Positions 25,662 through 35,204 of a DNA stretch of 64,000 nt are shown here, in pieces. The translations under genes and the position numbers were made by a program. The notes beneath the pieces are model-generated. The model searched no databases. It saw nothing but the letters and a program-made list of their open reading frames with translations, and was not told the DNA's origin. The stretch spans positions 26,579 to 90,578 of the forward strand of contig NZ_JAIHAU010000002.1 in the NCBI RefSeq assembly GCF_020054945.1, written 5' to 3'. Source of the DNA: Mahella sp. (GTDB lineage Bacteria; Bacillota; Clostridia; Mahellales; Mahellaceae). The stretch's first letter is position 1. Every line of letters begins with the position of its first letter.

Positions 25662-26885
25662 TTATACCTTTTTTTGAGCGGTCGGGCAAGCGTTATTTGG
25701 CGTCAGCGCTACTAATATCGAAGCCAGCATAATAAATATAAGCCCTGTCTGTATATTTACTACCGGGTTATCGGTCATGCTCTGTATAAAGGCTGCTATC
25801 ACAGCAGCCAGTATGCCTGCTATTACAGGCCTGTGCGGTGAATCTCTCAATGCCGACAAGCCCCTCTTAAACAGCGCTACAACATACCATATGATTGATA
25901 TGACCCCCAGCACACCCCATTCAAACCATGTATTCAACACTATATTATGAGCATGGAGCTGTCCTACTCCAAACATAGCCGAAAAATCCATAAATGACAG
26001 AAATCCTCTCCCTATTATAGGGCTGTAACGTATGCCCACGAGGGCCGTTTGCCATATTTCCTTTCGTGCTTCCATGCTTTCATCCAATACGAAATAGCGC
26101 GGTATAAGCTGAGGGTATACAATAATGGCCATCATTAGTATAAACGCAGACATAAACAGTATGTGCGCCGCATGGCGCTTGCCGCAAAGCAAGAAGAAAA
26201 ATATGGCGGCTATCAGCACCGAGAACAGCGCTGTGCGCGAATTGGTAAGATACAGGTTCAAGGCATCCAAACATAGCACCATCATTAATGCGCGGCGCTT
26301 TTTCTCACCGGTAGTATAAAACATATATCCGAGCGTTACGAATATGACAACCGCAAGGTAGAACGCATAGAGGTTGGCATTAACAAATGTGGATGCCAAC
26401 CTTCCTCCCGGCAAATAAAACAATATACCGTTGTCGCTTAAAATTTTCTGTACTATGCCGAACAAGGATACCGGCAGACTGGTCCATGCTATAAGGCTGA
26501 CCATGTGCATGGCGAAATGTTTATCGAACACCTCTTCGGTATATATGCCGTAGATAACATAGGGCAGCATAAAACCTACAGTCGCTATTATTTCAATAAA
26601 GTCGGGCGAGTAGATATCGCTTATAAGCACAGCTATAAACATGAGCATATACGGCTGCGCCAACGGAACGGATGCTAAATCTATATCCCGGCTCTTTATC
26701 TTGCGTATTATGTATTGCACTGATATAAAGGCTACCATTAACGGCGCCGTATATGGCGACAGTATCCCAAGCACCAGCGCTATTACATTGTAATACATAT
26801 ATTTATCGTATATGTCAGGCTTGCTGCTGAATTCCGACATCGTAACAGCCGTATTCAACGGCCGTTCTTTTATTTCAATGCTCAT
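25662..26885 (-). CDS. O-antigen ligase/polymerase-family membrane protein
   Basis: This 407-residue polytopic membrane protein has about ten hydrophobic segments. The Wzy/WaaL-type signature is a large periplasmic loop with YSPIIGRGFLSFMD and GQLHAHNIVLNTWFEWG, plus LTNSRTALFS earlier. Such proteins polymerise or transfer glycans on the outer face of the membrane. It stands between tmk (30 nt away) and darA (26 nt away), breaking an otherwise conserved housekeeping order. It may serve the polysaccharide cluster that begins about 4 kb upstream. Confidence 0.85.
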   Translation of the reverse strand: MSIEIKERPLNTAVTMSEFSSKPDIYDKYMYYNVIALVLGILSPYTAPLMVAFISVQYIIRKIKSRDIDLASVPLAQPYMLMFIAVLISDIYSPDFIEIIATVGFMLPYVIYGIYTEEVFDKHFAMHMVSLIAWTSLPVSLFGIVQKILSDNGILFYLPGGRLASTFVNANLYAFYLAVVIFVTLGYMFYTTGEKKRRALMMVLCLDALNLYLTNSRTALFSVLIAAIFFFLLCGKRHAAHILFMSAFILMMAIIVYPQLIPRYFVLDESMEARKEIWQTALVGIRYSPIIGRGFLSFMDFSAMFGVGQLHAHNIVLNTWFEWGVLGVISIIWYVVALFKRGLSALRDSPHRPVIAGILAAVIAAFIQSMTDNPVVNIQTGLIFIMLASILVALTPNNACPTAQKKV

Positions 26886-26914
26886 TTGTAATCTTCCCTC
26901 CTCAAATCCCTCCT

Positions 26915-27553
26915 TTATATTAGACGATATTTTTTCAATTTCGGTTCAATTATAGATAATATTTTTTTATGTATATCATTTACACCGCCTGTGGCGTTTA
27001 TGATATAAAACCTATCGCTATACCGGCGTGCAATATCTATATATCCCTCGTAAACAGCTTTCAATAATTCCAGGCCTTCCGATTCCAACCGGTCTTTAAA
27101 TCCATCCTTTAATATCCTTTCCCATGCTGTTTCAGGAGATATATCCAAAAGCAAGGTTATGTCGGGCCACACGCCTCCCAGGGCGTGTTCGTTTATAGCC
27201 TTTACGGTATCCGGCCCGAGCCCTCTGGCATAGCCTTGATATGCCAGGCTGGAATCCACAAACCTGTCGCACAGCACTATCCGGCCTTGTTCTAAAGCAG
27301 GCTTTATAACCTGGGCCACATGCTGCGCCCGGGAAGCGGCATAGAGCAAAGCCTCGGTCATGGCCGCCATATCGCTATTGGCATTATCCAGCAGTATAGA
27401 GCGCACCTGCTCGCCTATGCGCGTACCGCCCGGCTCTCTGGTTAGCAGCGACGGTATGCCGCGCTCGTTCAAATAATCGGCCAGCATAGACGCATGTGTG
27501 CTTTTACCGCTGCCGTCTATCCCCTCTATCGTTATGAAAAGACCTCTACTCAT
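26915..27553 (-). CDS. tmk: Thymidylate kinase
   Basis: This 212-residue enzyme phosphorylates dTMP to dTDP. It has the P-loop IEGIDGSGKSTHA, the DRFVDSSLAYQG (DRY-like) motif and LTREPGGTRIGE. It overlaps the upstream decarboxylase gene by 8 nt and leads the replication-associated gene set. Confidence 0.96.
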   Translation of the reverse strand: MSRGLFITIEGIDGSGKSTHASMLADYLNERGIPSLLTREPGGTRIGEQVRSILLDNANSDMAAMTEALLYAASRAQHVAQVIKPALEQGRIVLCDRFVDSSLAYQGYARGLGPDTVKAINEHALGGVWPDITLLLDISPETAWERILKDGFKDRLESEGLELLKAVYEGYIDIARRYSDRFYIINATGGVNDIHKKILSIIEPKLKKYRLI

Positions 27554-29012
27554 ATGCCTTCTCCCGTACCACCGCTACCATCTTGTCCTCCCCCATGTTA
27601 AAAACCCTGCCGACCCTCGCCGATGCTTCCAGCAATACTTCTATAGTGTCCCTATCTATAAATTCGCCGGGGCATACGGCCGGTATGCCAGGCGGGTATA
27701 AGCCTATCGGCTGAGCTGCTATCCTGCCGGCCGCATCCTCGAGAGGCACACGTTCGGCAGCCCCCAGCGCGGCTTGCCTCGGCGACAGGGTCTGCACCGG
27801 ATGCGGCAATGTCATAACAGGCGGATGGTATACCTCTTTTGCGTTGCGGCCCGATGCCGCCAGCCGGATGAGCGCCTCTTTTAGAACAGCAAAATCCTTT
27901 GCATTATCCATCACGGTGGTTATAAACACGACATTATATAAGTCGGCCATCTCTGCCTGCACGCCCTCGACTCTTAACAATTCTTCAGCGGCAACGCCTC
28001 CTATACCCAAACCGCTTATATCAAGGCACAGGCGGGTTGGATCCTTAAAGGTTACACCGCTCCTGCCTTTTATAGATTCATCCATCATCCTGACGCCGCC
28101 CATGCCGCACAGCCATTGGCTCAAATCCGCGATGTATCCCAGCAAATTGCCGAGATCACCCCGTCCTTCGTTTGCCATATAACGCCTGGCCATATCCATA
28201 GAAGCCATCAATATATAGGATGGGCTGGTCGTCTGCGCCATCTGCAGTCCGGCCATCACCCTGTCTGTATCGACCATGCGGCTCCTGACATGCAAAACCG
28301 CCGTCTGGGTCAGCGCCGGCAGGGTTTTGTGCATGCTGTTCACCCATATATCGGCCCCGCAATGCCCCGCCGACGGCGGCAGGCTCTCGTGAAACGCGAA
28401 GTGTGCGCCATGCGCTTCATCGACCAGCAACGGTACGCCGCGTTGGTGGCACACGCCGGCTATCCCTGCCACATCGGCGCATAATCCATAATAGTCCGGA
28501 CTGGTTATGAGCACAGCAACGGCTTCGGGATGCTGCTCTAAAGCCTCTCCGACCTGTTCCGGCCTTATCTGGCCGGTAATATGCCAATCCTGCAGCATCG
28601 GCGGCCATATGTATATGGGGTTCAATCCTGCCAATATCAGCCCGTTTATAACCGATTTATGGCAATTGCGCGCCACCACGATGCTGTCGCCCGGCTTGCA
28701 CGCCGCCAGCATCATGGCATATATGCCTCCGGTGCTGCCATTCACCATCAAAAAACTCCGGTCAGCACCGTACGCCTCGGCCATGAGGCGTTGAGCCTCC
28801 ATGATCGCCCCTTGCGGCATGTGCAGGTCATCCGTATCGGGCAGCTCTGTAATATCCATCTGCCACATGTCCTGCGCCAGATCCGCAGCATCATCGCCAT
28901 ATAGCCGGCCTTTATGGCCGGGCATATGAAATCTCACCGTATTTTCTTCGACATAGCGCCTTGCCATGTCATATATAGGCGCACGGTTTTGATCAGAATT
29001 CAAACCTGACAT
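27546..29012 (-). CDS. Orn/Lys/Arg decarboxylase family protein (YaaO/SpeA-like)
   Basis: This 488-residue PLP enzyme decarboxylates a basic amino acid to a polyamine or cadaverine. The PLP Lys lies in WVNSMHKTLPALTQTA, preceded by LLVDEAHGAHFAFH, and the N-terminus has VRFHMPGHKGR. The length matches the Bacillus YaaO/SpeA group that lacks the wing domain. It overlaps the diaminopimelate-type aminotransferase gene by 20 nt, and a yaaO gene next to tmk is a conserved Firmicute arrangement. Arginine or lysine are equally possible substrates. Confidence 0.9.
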   Translation of the reverse strand: MSGLNSDQNRAPIYDMARRYVEENTVRFHMPGHKGRLYGDDAADLAQDMWQMDITELPDTDDLHMPQGAIMEAQRLMAEAYGADRSFLMVNGSTGGIYAMMLAACKPGDSIVVARNCHKSVINGLILAGLNPIYIWPPMLQDWHITGQIRPEQVGEALEQHPEAVAVLITSPDYYGLCADVAGIAGVCHQRGVPLLVDEAHGAHFAFHESLPPSAGHCGADIWVNSMHKTLPALTQTAVLHVRSRMVDTDRVMAGLQMAQTTSPSYILMASMDMARRYMANEGRGDLGNLLGYIADLSQWLCGMGGVRMMDESIKGRSGVTFKDPTRLCLDISGLGIGGVAAEELLRVEGVQAEMADLYNVVFITTVMDNAKDFAVLKEALIRLAASGRNAKEVYHPPVMTLPHPVQTLSPRQAALGAAERVPLEDAAGRIAAQPIGLYPPGIPAVCPGEFIDRDTIEVLLEASARVGRVFNMGEDKMVAVVREKAYE

Positions 29013-30231
29013 CGGATAAGCGCCGCACTATCTCGCTCACCACGCGGCGTTCCTCATCCTCTCCGTTGGCTTGGAAGGTAACTGAAAGACGGATAAAACG
29101 GCCTGCATCATCCCACGGTACTGTGGATATAAGCCTCTCTGCAAGCAGCCATTGTGAAAAATCCTCCGCGGTTTTGAATTGAGGACCACCCTCGATGCCT
29201 TTGGGTATCGGCACATATTCATAAAATGTACCTCGCGGTTTCTTGGCTTTAAACCCCAATCCGGCAAGGGCCTGAGAGAGCATATCATGCCGTCGGGAAT
29301 ATTTTTGGCATATGCGCTCGGTTATTTCGGGATGAGCCAACGCATAAATCGAGGCCTTCTGTATGGCCTTGAATTGGCCCGAATCGTTGTTATCCTTCAC
29401 CGTGGCAAATGCCCGCACCGCACGCTCATTGCCGGCAACAAAGCCGAGACGCCAACCGGTCATATTGAAAGCCTTGGACATGGAATGGATCTCCACCCCT
29501 ACCTCCTTGGCTCCCGGTATCGATAAAAAACTCAACGGCCGTTCACCGTCATACACCAATGCGGCGTATGCTGCATCATATACTACCAGTATATGATTTT
29601 TTGTAGCAAAATCTACCACTTTCTCCAGGAAATCCATCGTAGCTACCGCTCCGGTAGGGTTGTTCGGATAATTCAAATACATCAGTTTAGCATGCTTGCA
29701 TACATCCTCGGGTACATCGTCGAGGTCAGGCAAAAAACCATTTTCCTCATATAGCGGCAGATTTACCACCTCGCCGCCCAACCACTGGGTAATAGTGCCC
29801 AGCACTCCATACCCCGGCACTGTCATAAGCGCCACGTCGCCGGGATTTATAAACGCATAAGGCAGCAAAGCCAGCGCCGACTTGGAACCTATAGCATGAT
29901 TTATCTCGTTCACAGGGTCGACATCAACGCCATACACTGCTTTTAAGTATCCGGCAGCCGCATCCTTATACTCCTGTATGCCGTTATCAGCATAGCCGCG
30001 GTTTTCGGGACGCGCTGCCTCTTCGGCCAGCGCGTGCACTACTTTCATATCGGCCATCTCATCGGGCTCGCCTACGCCCAGGTCTATGACCTCCATATCC
30101 GGATGAGCCTTTATAGCAGCGGCTTTAGCGCGCTTTATTTTTTCGAATTTATATAACACCGTTTCTTTGCCGAAATTAGTGCCGCCTATCCTGTCAGCAA
30201 ATAATTGTTGTATGTAACTCTCTTCAGACAT
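28993..30231 (-). CDS. dapL: LL-diaminopimelate aminotransferase-like enzyme
   Basis: This 412-residue fold-type I aminotransferase probably converts tetrahydrodipicolinate to LL-diaminopimelate. The PLP Lys is in IHSMSKAFNMTGWRLGF; LNYPNNPTGAVA and VYDAAYAALVYDG bind cofactor; the N-terminal DLGVGEPDEMAD is typical of DapL-group enzymes. The adjacent dapF gene, 13 nt upstream, supports the lysine/DAP role, since DapL makes the substrate of DapF. Another specificity within the family cannot be ruled out. Confidence 0.85.
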   Translation of the reverse strand: MSEESYIQQLFADRIGGTNFGKETVLYKFEKIKRAKAAAIKAHPDMEVIDLGVGEPDEMADMKVVHALAEEAARPENRGYADNGIQEYKDAAAGYLKAVYGVDVDPVNEINHAIGSKSALALLPYAFINPGDVALMTVPGYGVLGTITQWLGGEVVNLPLYEENGFLPDLDDVPEDVCKHAKLMYLNYPNNPTGAVATMDFLEKVVDFATKNHILVVYDAAYAALVYDGERPLSFLSIPGAKEVGVEIHSMSKAFNMTGWRLGFVAGNERAVRAFATVKDNNDSGQFKAIQKASIYALAHPEITERICQKYSRRHDMLSQALAGLGFKAKKPRGTFYEYVPIPKGIEGGPQFKTAEDFSQWLLAERLISTVPWDDAGRFIRLSVTFQANGEDEERRVVSEIVRRLSDVRFEF

Positions 30232-30244
30232 ATTTTGCTCCTCT

Positions 30245-31078
30245 CTAAACCTCTATGTCGCCTTGAAATACCTTTGTGGCCGGACCGGTCATAAAGACAG
30301 TATCGTCCTCAGCCCACCGTATTTCAAGCTGCCCCGCCATCAGATGTACCGTCACCTCACGCCCCGTGCGCCCCGTTGTGGCCGCGGCCACCGCCGACGC
30401 ACAGCTACCGGTACCGCAGGCCAATGTGGCCCCGGCGCCTCTCTCCCATGTGCGCACCTTTATCTCATGATTGTTTAATACCTCGACAAAATTCACATTT
30501 GTTTTTTTGGGAAATACGGGGTGTTTCTCTATCTTAGGCCCTAATCCTATTATATCCGCCTTGTCCGCATCATCGACAAATATCACGGTGTGCGGCACGC
30601 CCATGGACATAGACGTTACAGCATATGGCCGGCCGTCCACCTCAAGCGGCCTTTCTACTATCCTTGTACCTGGCATAAATGCCGGTATGGCGCCCGGCTC
30701 AAAATCAGGTTTGCCCATATCCACCTTTACCTTTTGCACCTCGCCTCCCTCTACAGAAAGTTCTGGCTTTATTATACCAGCCAATGTTTCGACTGACAAT
30801 ACCTGTCTTTTTATTGCGCCGCTCTCATACACATATTTAGCAAAGCAGCGTATGCCGTTACCGCACATCTCGGCTTCGCTACCATCGGCATTGACTATGC
30901 GCATACGCGCATCGGCTATGTCAGACGGCAATACTATTACTATACCATCGGCGCCTATGCCGAAATGCCTGTCGCAAAGCATCGGCGCCAGTTTATTATA
31001 ATCCCTGCCGGATTGAGCATTGAACTCGTCTACAACGATAAAATCATTGCCCAAACCGTGCATCTTCACAAAATGCAT
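30245..31078 (-). CDS. dapF: Diaminopimelate epimerase
   Basis: This 277-residue enzyme converts LL-diaminopimelate to the meso form for lysine and peptidoglycan. Both catalytic cysteines are visible, in SEAEMCGNGIRCFAKY and LACGTGSCASAVAA, with the start motif FVKMHGLGNDFIVVD. It starts 3 nt after the polysaccharide aminotransferase gene ends, so it appears to be transcribed from the polysaccharide operon. Confidence 0.96.
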   Translation of the reverse strand: MHFVKMHGLGNDFIVVDEFNAQSGRDYNKLAPMLCDRHFGIGADGIVIVLPSDIADARMRIVNADGSEAEMCGNGIRCFAKYVYESGAIKRQVLSVETLAGIIKPELSVEGGEVQKVKVDMGKPDFEPGAIPAFMPGTRIVERPLEVDGRPYAVTSMSMGVPHTVIFVDDADKADIIGLGPKIEKHPVFPKKTNVNFVEVLNNHEIKVRTWERGAGATLACGTGSCASAVAAATTGRTGREVTVHLMAGQLEIRWAEDDTVFMTGPATKVFQGDIEV

Positions 31079-31080
31079 CT

Positions 31081-32211
31081 TTACCTCCCAAAACGCTCTA
31101 TGGCTCTTTTCAGGTTATATACAGTGTAATCCATTTGCTCGTCGCTCAGATTATTGAAAAACGGCAAGGCGATGGTAGACTCGGCCACGCCTTCGGTTAT
31201 AGGGAAATCCCCTTCCTTATAGCCAAACATGTCTCTAAAATAAGGCTGAAGGTGTATAGGTGTAAAATACGGCCGGCAACCTATGCCGTTATCCAAAAGA
31301 TACTGCATTACGGCGTTCCGGTCTATCCTCTTATCCAGCCTCACGACATATATAAACCAACTCATCTTATTTACATCCGGAGAAATGTATGGCAGCGTAA
31401 TGCCGTCTATATCTTTGAGCATATTATTATAACGCTGAGCCACCCTATTTCTTTTATCTATTATCTCCTCTATGCGCCCTATTTGAACGCAACCAAGCGC
31501 CGCATGAAGCTCGCTGAGCCTATAATTATACCCTAACCGCTCATGCTCCAGCCAAAGGCCGGTGATAGGCCTGCCCTGACTGCGCATACTGCGGCATAAA
31601 GCGGCTATATCATCGTCATCGGTCACTATCATGCCGCCTTCGGCGGTTGTCATCTGCTTATTGGGGTAAAAGGCAAATACAGCAGCATCGGCTCGGCTGC
31701 CGGCTTTTGCGCCGTTATATTCCGAGCCCAACGCCTCGCATGAATCTTCTATCAATTTAAGACCATGTTTATCGGCTATTGTCCTTACCCTCGCTATATC
31801 CATCGGATGGCCGAATACATCTACCGCTAATATAGCTTTGGTCCTTTGGGTTATTTTATCCTCTATGCGGTCTATATCCATATTAAGCGTAAGCGAGTCA
31901 ATATCCACAAATATCGGCTTAGCCCGTTCAAACAGTATGCAGTTGCTGGATGATATAAAGCTGAACGGCGTCGTTATAACCTCGTCATCATCGCTTATGC
32001 CCATGGAGCGCACCAGCAAATGCAAGCCGCTGGTACCGCTGTTTACGCCGATAGCATGCTTTACGCCTATATATTCAGCTATTTTATGCTCAAATTCTTC
32101 CAGCTTAGGGCCTATGCTCAATATGCCCGAGCGCATCACATCCACAACTGCATCGATTTCTTTTTGTGTTATATCCGGTCCGGACAAAGGTACTTCCATC
32201 TTTAATTCCAT
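31081..32211 (-). CDS. DegT/DnrJ/EryC1-family sugar aminotransferase
   Basis: This 376-residue PLP enzyme aminates a keto-sugar nucleotide. The PLP Lys lies in FAFYPNKQMTTAEGG, the SGTSGLHLLVRS loop binds phosphate, and the VDVFGHPMD and EDSCEALGSEYNG stretches are typical of the family. It is 9 nt downstream of an acetyltransferase gene, which suggests amination and acetylation of one sugar, like the PglE/PglD pair of bacillosamine synthesis. The 4,6-dehydratase that would supply the substrate is not in the window. Confidence 0.9.
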   Translation of the reverse strand: MELKMEVPLSGPDITQKEIDAVVDVMRSGILSIGPKLEEFEHKIAEYIGVKHAIGVNSGTSGLHLLVRSMGISDDDEVITTPFSFISSSNCILFERAKPIFVDIDSLTLNMDIDRIEDKITQRTKAILAVDVFGHPMDIARVRTIADKHGLKLIEDSCEALGSEYNGAKAGSRADAAVFAFYPNKQMTTAEGGMIVTDDDDIAALCRSMRSQGRPITGLWLEHERLGYNYRLSELHAALGCVQIGRIEEIIDKRNRVAQRYNNMLKDIDGITLPYISPDVNKMSWFIYVVRLDKRIDRNAVMQYLLDNGIGCRPYFTPIHLQPYFRDMFGYKEGDFPITEGVAESTIALPFFNNLSDEQMDYTVYNLKRAIERFGR

Positions 32212-32220
32212 CTCTCTTCA

Positions 32221-32853
32221 TTATTTTTTCTGCTCAGATTTCGCCGCCGGAATCCCTATATATGTTCCCACTTCGTTTATATCCCTGACTACGACGGCGC
32301 CTGCGCCAATCTTACAGTGACTTATGATGTTTATATTATTTATCACTATGCTCCCAATGCCCAGCCATGCGCTTTTGCCCACGCTCACTGCGCCGGCTAA
32401 ATGCACGCCGGGCGATATGTGAACATAATTCTCAATTATATTATCGTGATCTATTGTCGCGCCGGTATTGATGATACAGCCCTTGCCTATTTTAGTACAA
32501 CAGTTTATGACAACCCCTGGCATTATAACCGTTCCCGCACCGATCTCAACCTCTTCTCCAATAATCGCTTTTGGATGAATCAGCGCAGGTATGCTGGCGC
32601 CTTCTCTTTCTAGCCAGCACAGTATTTTTTCCCGCTTGATGTTATCTCCAATTGCCACAAAAATGTCCCAATCATCGATGTACATGGGAACATCGTCGGT
32701 TTTGCCTGCAACTTTTATTCCCATAGAGGATTTAATGCTTTCATCATCATCTATGAAAATAATTTGCTGCCATTTATTTATCTTATAAGCTATATCAGCA
32801 ACTACCCTGCCATGCCCGCCTGCACCGATGATGGCCAGTTTATTTTTATTCAT
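32221..32853 (-). CDS. PglD/NeuD-like sugar O/N-acetyltransferase
   Basis: This 210-residue enzyme has an N-terminal Rossmann-like half (LAIIGAGGHGRVVADIAYK) and a C-terminal left-handed beta-helix of hexapeptide repeats (IGAGTVIMPGVVINCCTKIG). The catalytic His is probably in TIDHDNIIENYVHISPG. The arrangement matches PglD and NeuD, which acetylate UDP-amino sugars or sialic acids. Its neighbour is the DegT-family aminotransferase that could produce its amine substrate. Confidence 0.88.
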   Translation of the reverse strand: MNKNKLAIIGAGGHGRVVADIAYKINKWQQIIFIDDDESIKSSMGIKVAGKTDDVPMYIDDWDIFVAIGDNIKREKILCWLEREGASIPALIHPKAIIGEEVEIGAGTVIMPGVVINCCTKIGKGCIINTGATIDHDNIIENYVHISPGVHLAGAVSVGKSAWLGIGSIVINNINIISHCKIGAGAVVVRDINEVGTYIGIPAAKSEQKK

Positions 32854-32901
32854 CGGACTTCTCTGTATTCACCTCCTAAAGATCGTCGCCCGCAACAGCT
32901 G

Positions 32902-34137
32902 TCAGTTAAGCATTGCCATCAGCTGATCGGCAAGCTTGGCCATATCATGGTATTCCTCAGCATAACGTCTGCCGTTAAAGCCCATCTCGCGGCGTTGTTG
33001 CTCCGATATATTATATAACTTAATGATAGCCTGTGCAAGCAGCTCGGGTTGTTCGGGCGGCACCGATATACCCGCTTGCGCTTGCGCCACTATATCGTTA
33101 AAAGCCCTGCATGCAAATACTATAGGCTTGGCAGCGCATAAATAATCAAACATCTTGTTCGGGCTTATGCCATACTTAAATACATCGTTATCTTTCAGAG
33201 TAAAAAGGCATAGGTCAATCCCTTTTAAAAGGTACGGAACCTGCCCCTTGCTTATAGGCGGATAAAAATAAACGTTATCAGCCCCCGCCTTGCGGGCATG
33301 CTCGATAAGTTTCGGCTTCTCCGGCCCGTCGCCGACCAGAAGTATATCTATATCCTTATACCCCTCATCCGATAATATTTTAGCGGCATCTATTATCACT
33401 TCCAAGCCGTTGGCTTCGCCGTGCGCTCCGAGGTATACGGCCTTGAATCGGCCTTCGTGTTCAGCCAATATATGCCTGACCTCTTCAGCCACATCGCCCG
33501 ATGCGTAAGCCTTGTCATATCGCTCTATGTTCACGCCGTTGGGGATATAGACGATCTTTGACGCATCCACGCCCATGCCTTCTATATAAGAATAGGCGCC
33601 GGGCAGCAATGTGATTATCTTATCGGCCCTTTTATATACGAATCGCTCGATGCCGCGCAGCACCCTTGCCGGCATGCCGTTTTCGCTAATAGCGCCCATA
33701 TCTATGAGCGTCTGCGGCCACAGGTCGCGCACCTCGGCTATAAAGCGCGCGCGTTTTATCCTGGACAAGGCATAGCCGGTCAACCAAGCCAGAGGATGTA
33801 CCGAAGAAGCTATTATGGCATCAGGCGATGGTCTGAAAAGCCCCGCAAAAAAGGCCATTATAGCATAGCTTAGCATATTCAACGCTCTGGCGATACCGTT
33901 GTCCTTATAATGCACGGTTTTAAGCCAGATAAAGTCTACGCCGTTTATGCGAGCGACTCTTTTTAATTCCCATTTATTCAAAATATCGATGCGCTTTTTA
34001 TGATTAAAGCCGGAGGCAAATATGGTGACCTCGCAGCCGTTCTTTGCCATCTGCTCAGCCAGATCGTAATGGCGCGTCCCATCGCCTATATCCGGTGTCC
34101 CGGCATAATGATTGAATATCCATACCTTCTTTGTCAT
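32902..34137 (-). CDS. GT4-family glycosyltransferase, WbuB-like
   Basis: This 411-residue protein opens with the WbuB-type motif IFNHYAGTPDIGDGTRHYDLA. The donor-binding C-terminal half carries AVYLGAHGEANGLEVIIDAA and FKYGISPNKMFDYLCAAKP. WbuB relatives transfer N-acetyl-L-fucosamine or similar amino sugars during polysaccharide assembly at the inner membrane face. It overlaps the epimerase gene by 4 nt. Confidence 0.88.
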   Translation of the reverse strand: MTKKVWIFNHYAGTPDIGDGTRHYDLAEQMAKNGCEVTIFASGFNHKKRIDILNKWELKRVARINGVDFIWLKTVHYKDNGIARALNMLSYAIMAFFAGLFRPSPDAIIASSVHPLAWLTGYALSRIKRARFIAEVRDLWPQTLIDMGAISENGMPARVLRGIERFVYKRADKIITLLPGAYSYIEGMGVDASKIVYIPNGVNIERYDKAYASGDVAEEVRHILAEHEGRFKAVYLGAHGEANGLEVIIDAAKILSDEGYKDIDILLVGDGPEKPKLIEHARKAGADNVYFYPPISKGQVPYLLKGIDLCLFTLKDNDVFKYGISPNKMFDYLCAAKPIVFACRAFNDIVAQAQAGISVPPEQPELLAQAIIKLYNISEQQRREMGFNGRRYAEEYHDMAKLADQLMAMLN

Positions 34138-35204
34138 ACGGCCACCCTATCCAAAATCTCGGCTATCTTTTGCGCCGCATGGCCGTCGCCAAAGTAAGGC
34201 GGCCTATCGCTGCCCGGATTAAAATTCATGATAGCATTCAATATGATTTTCTGATCGCTGTCGGCGATTATATTCCAGCCGGCTTCGACAGTCTCCACCC
34301 ATTCGGTCTGCTCCCTGACGGTTATGCACGGTATACCCAGAAAATAGGCCTCTTTCTGCACACCGCCGCTATCGGTGACTATCTTGGCGGCATTGCTCTC
34401 CAACATAAGCATATCCAAATAGCCCACCGGCTCTATAACCATTATATTGTCGGCCAAGGTAAGGCCATACTCGCTTATATACTTAAGCGTCCTCGGATGC
34501 ACCGGAAACACGATCCGCTCACCGCACCGATTAAAAGCCTCTATTATGGCCGAAAGCCTCTCTTTGTTATCGGTATTCTCAGCGCGGTGCACGGTAGCCA
34601 GTATATAACCGGCGGGCCGCAAATTCAATCTGTCCAGCACATCCGACTTAGCGCGCGCTATATCCTTATTGTATAAAACAGCATCATACATGACGTCGCC
34701 CGTATTATACACGCCTCGCCTTATCCCTTCTTCAGCAAGGTTATTCACCGCTGTCTGAGTAGGGCACAAGAGCATATCGGACACATGGTCGGTCAATATA
34801 CGGTTTTGCTCCTCCGGCATGGCCTTGTTAAAGCTGCGCAAGCCCGCCTCTACGTGTACCAGCGGTATGAGCAGCTTACCGGCTGCCAAAGCCCCCGCCA
34901 GCGTGGAATTAGTATCGCCATATACCAGCACCGCATCGGGCTTGGCTTTCAGCAATATATCCTCTATCGCTATCAGCATATGCCCGGTTTGCCAGCCATG
35001 GCTGCCCGACCCTATGGCCAGGTTGTAATCCGGTATGGGTATATCCAGCTCGCGGAAAAATATCTCCGACATATTCTCATCATAATGCTGGCCGGTATGG
35101 ACCAGTATCTCTTCATTGCGCCGCCTTATAGCGCGCGACACCGGCGCTGCTTTTATAAACTGCGGCCGCGCACCTATTATAGTAACTATACGCATAACGT
35201 TCAC
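34134..35204 (-). CDS. UDP-N-acetylglucosamine 2-epimerase family (WecB/WbpI-like)
   Basis: This 356-residue epimerase inverts C2 of a UDP-amino sugar. IIGARPQFIKAAPVSRAI, HTGQHYDENMSEIFF, VYGDTNSTLAGALAA, HVEAGLRSFNKAMPEEQNR and the C-terminal VTDSGGVQKEAYFLG cover the GT-B fold active site. In this cluster it could act on UDP-GlcNAc (WecB) or on UDP-2,3-diacetamido-glucuronic acid (WbpI). The presence of WbpA/B/D/E-like genes favours the second. Confidence 0.93.
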   Translation of the reverse strand: MNVMRIVTIIGARPQFIKAAPVSRAIRRRNEEILVHTGQHYDENMSEIFFRELDIPIPDYNLAIGSGSHGWQTGHMLIAIEDILLKAKPDAVLVYGDTNSTLAGALAAGKLLIPLVHVEAGLRSFNKAMPEEQNRILTDHVSDMLLCPTQTAVNNLAEEGIRRGVYNTGDVMYDAVLYNKDIARAKSDVLDRLNLRPAGYILATVHRAENTDNKERLSAIIEAFNRCGERIVFPVHPRTLKYISEYGLTLADNIMVIEPVGYLDMLMLESNAAKIVTDSGGVQKEAYFLGIPCITVREQTEWVETVEAGWNIIADSDQKIILNAIMNFNPGSDRPPYFGDGHAAQKIAEILDRVAV

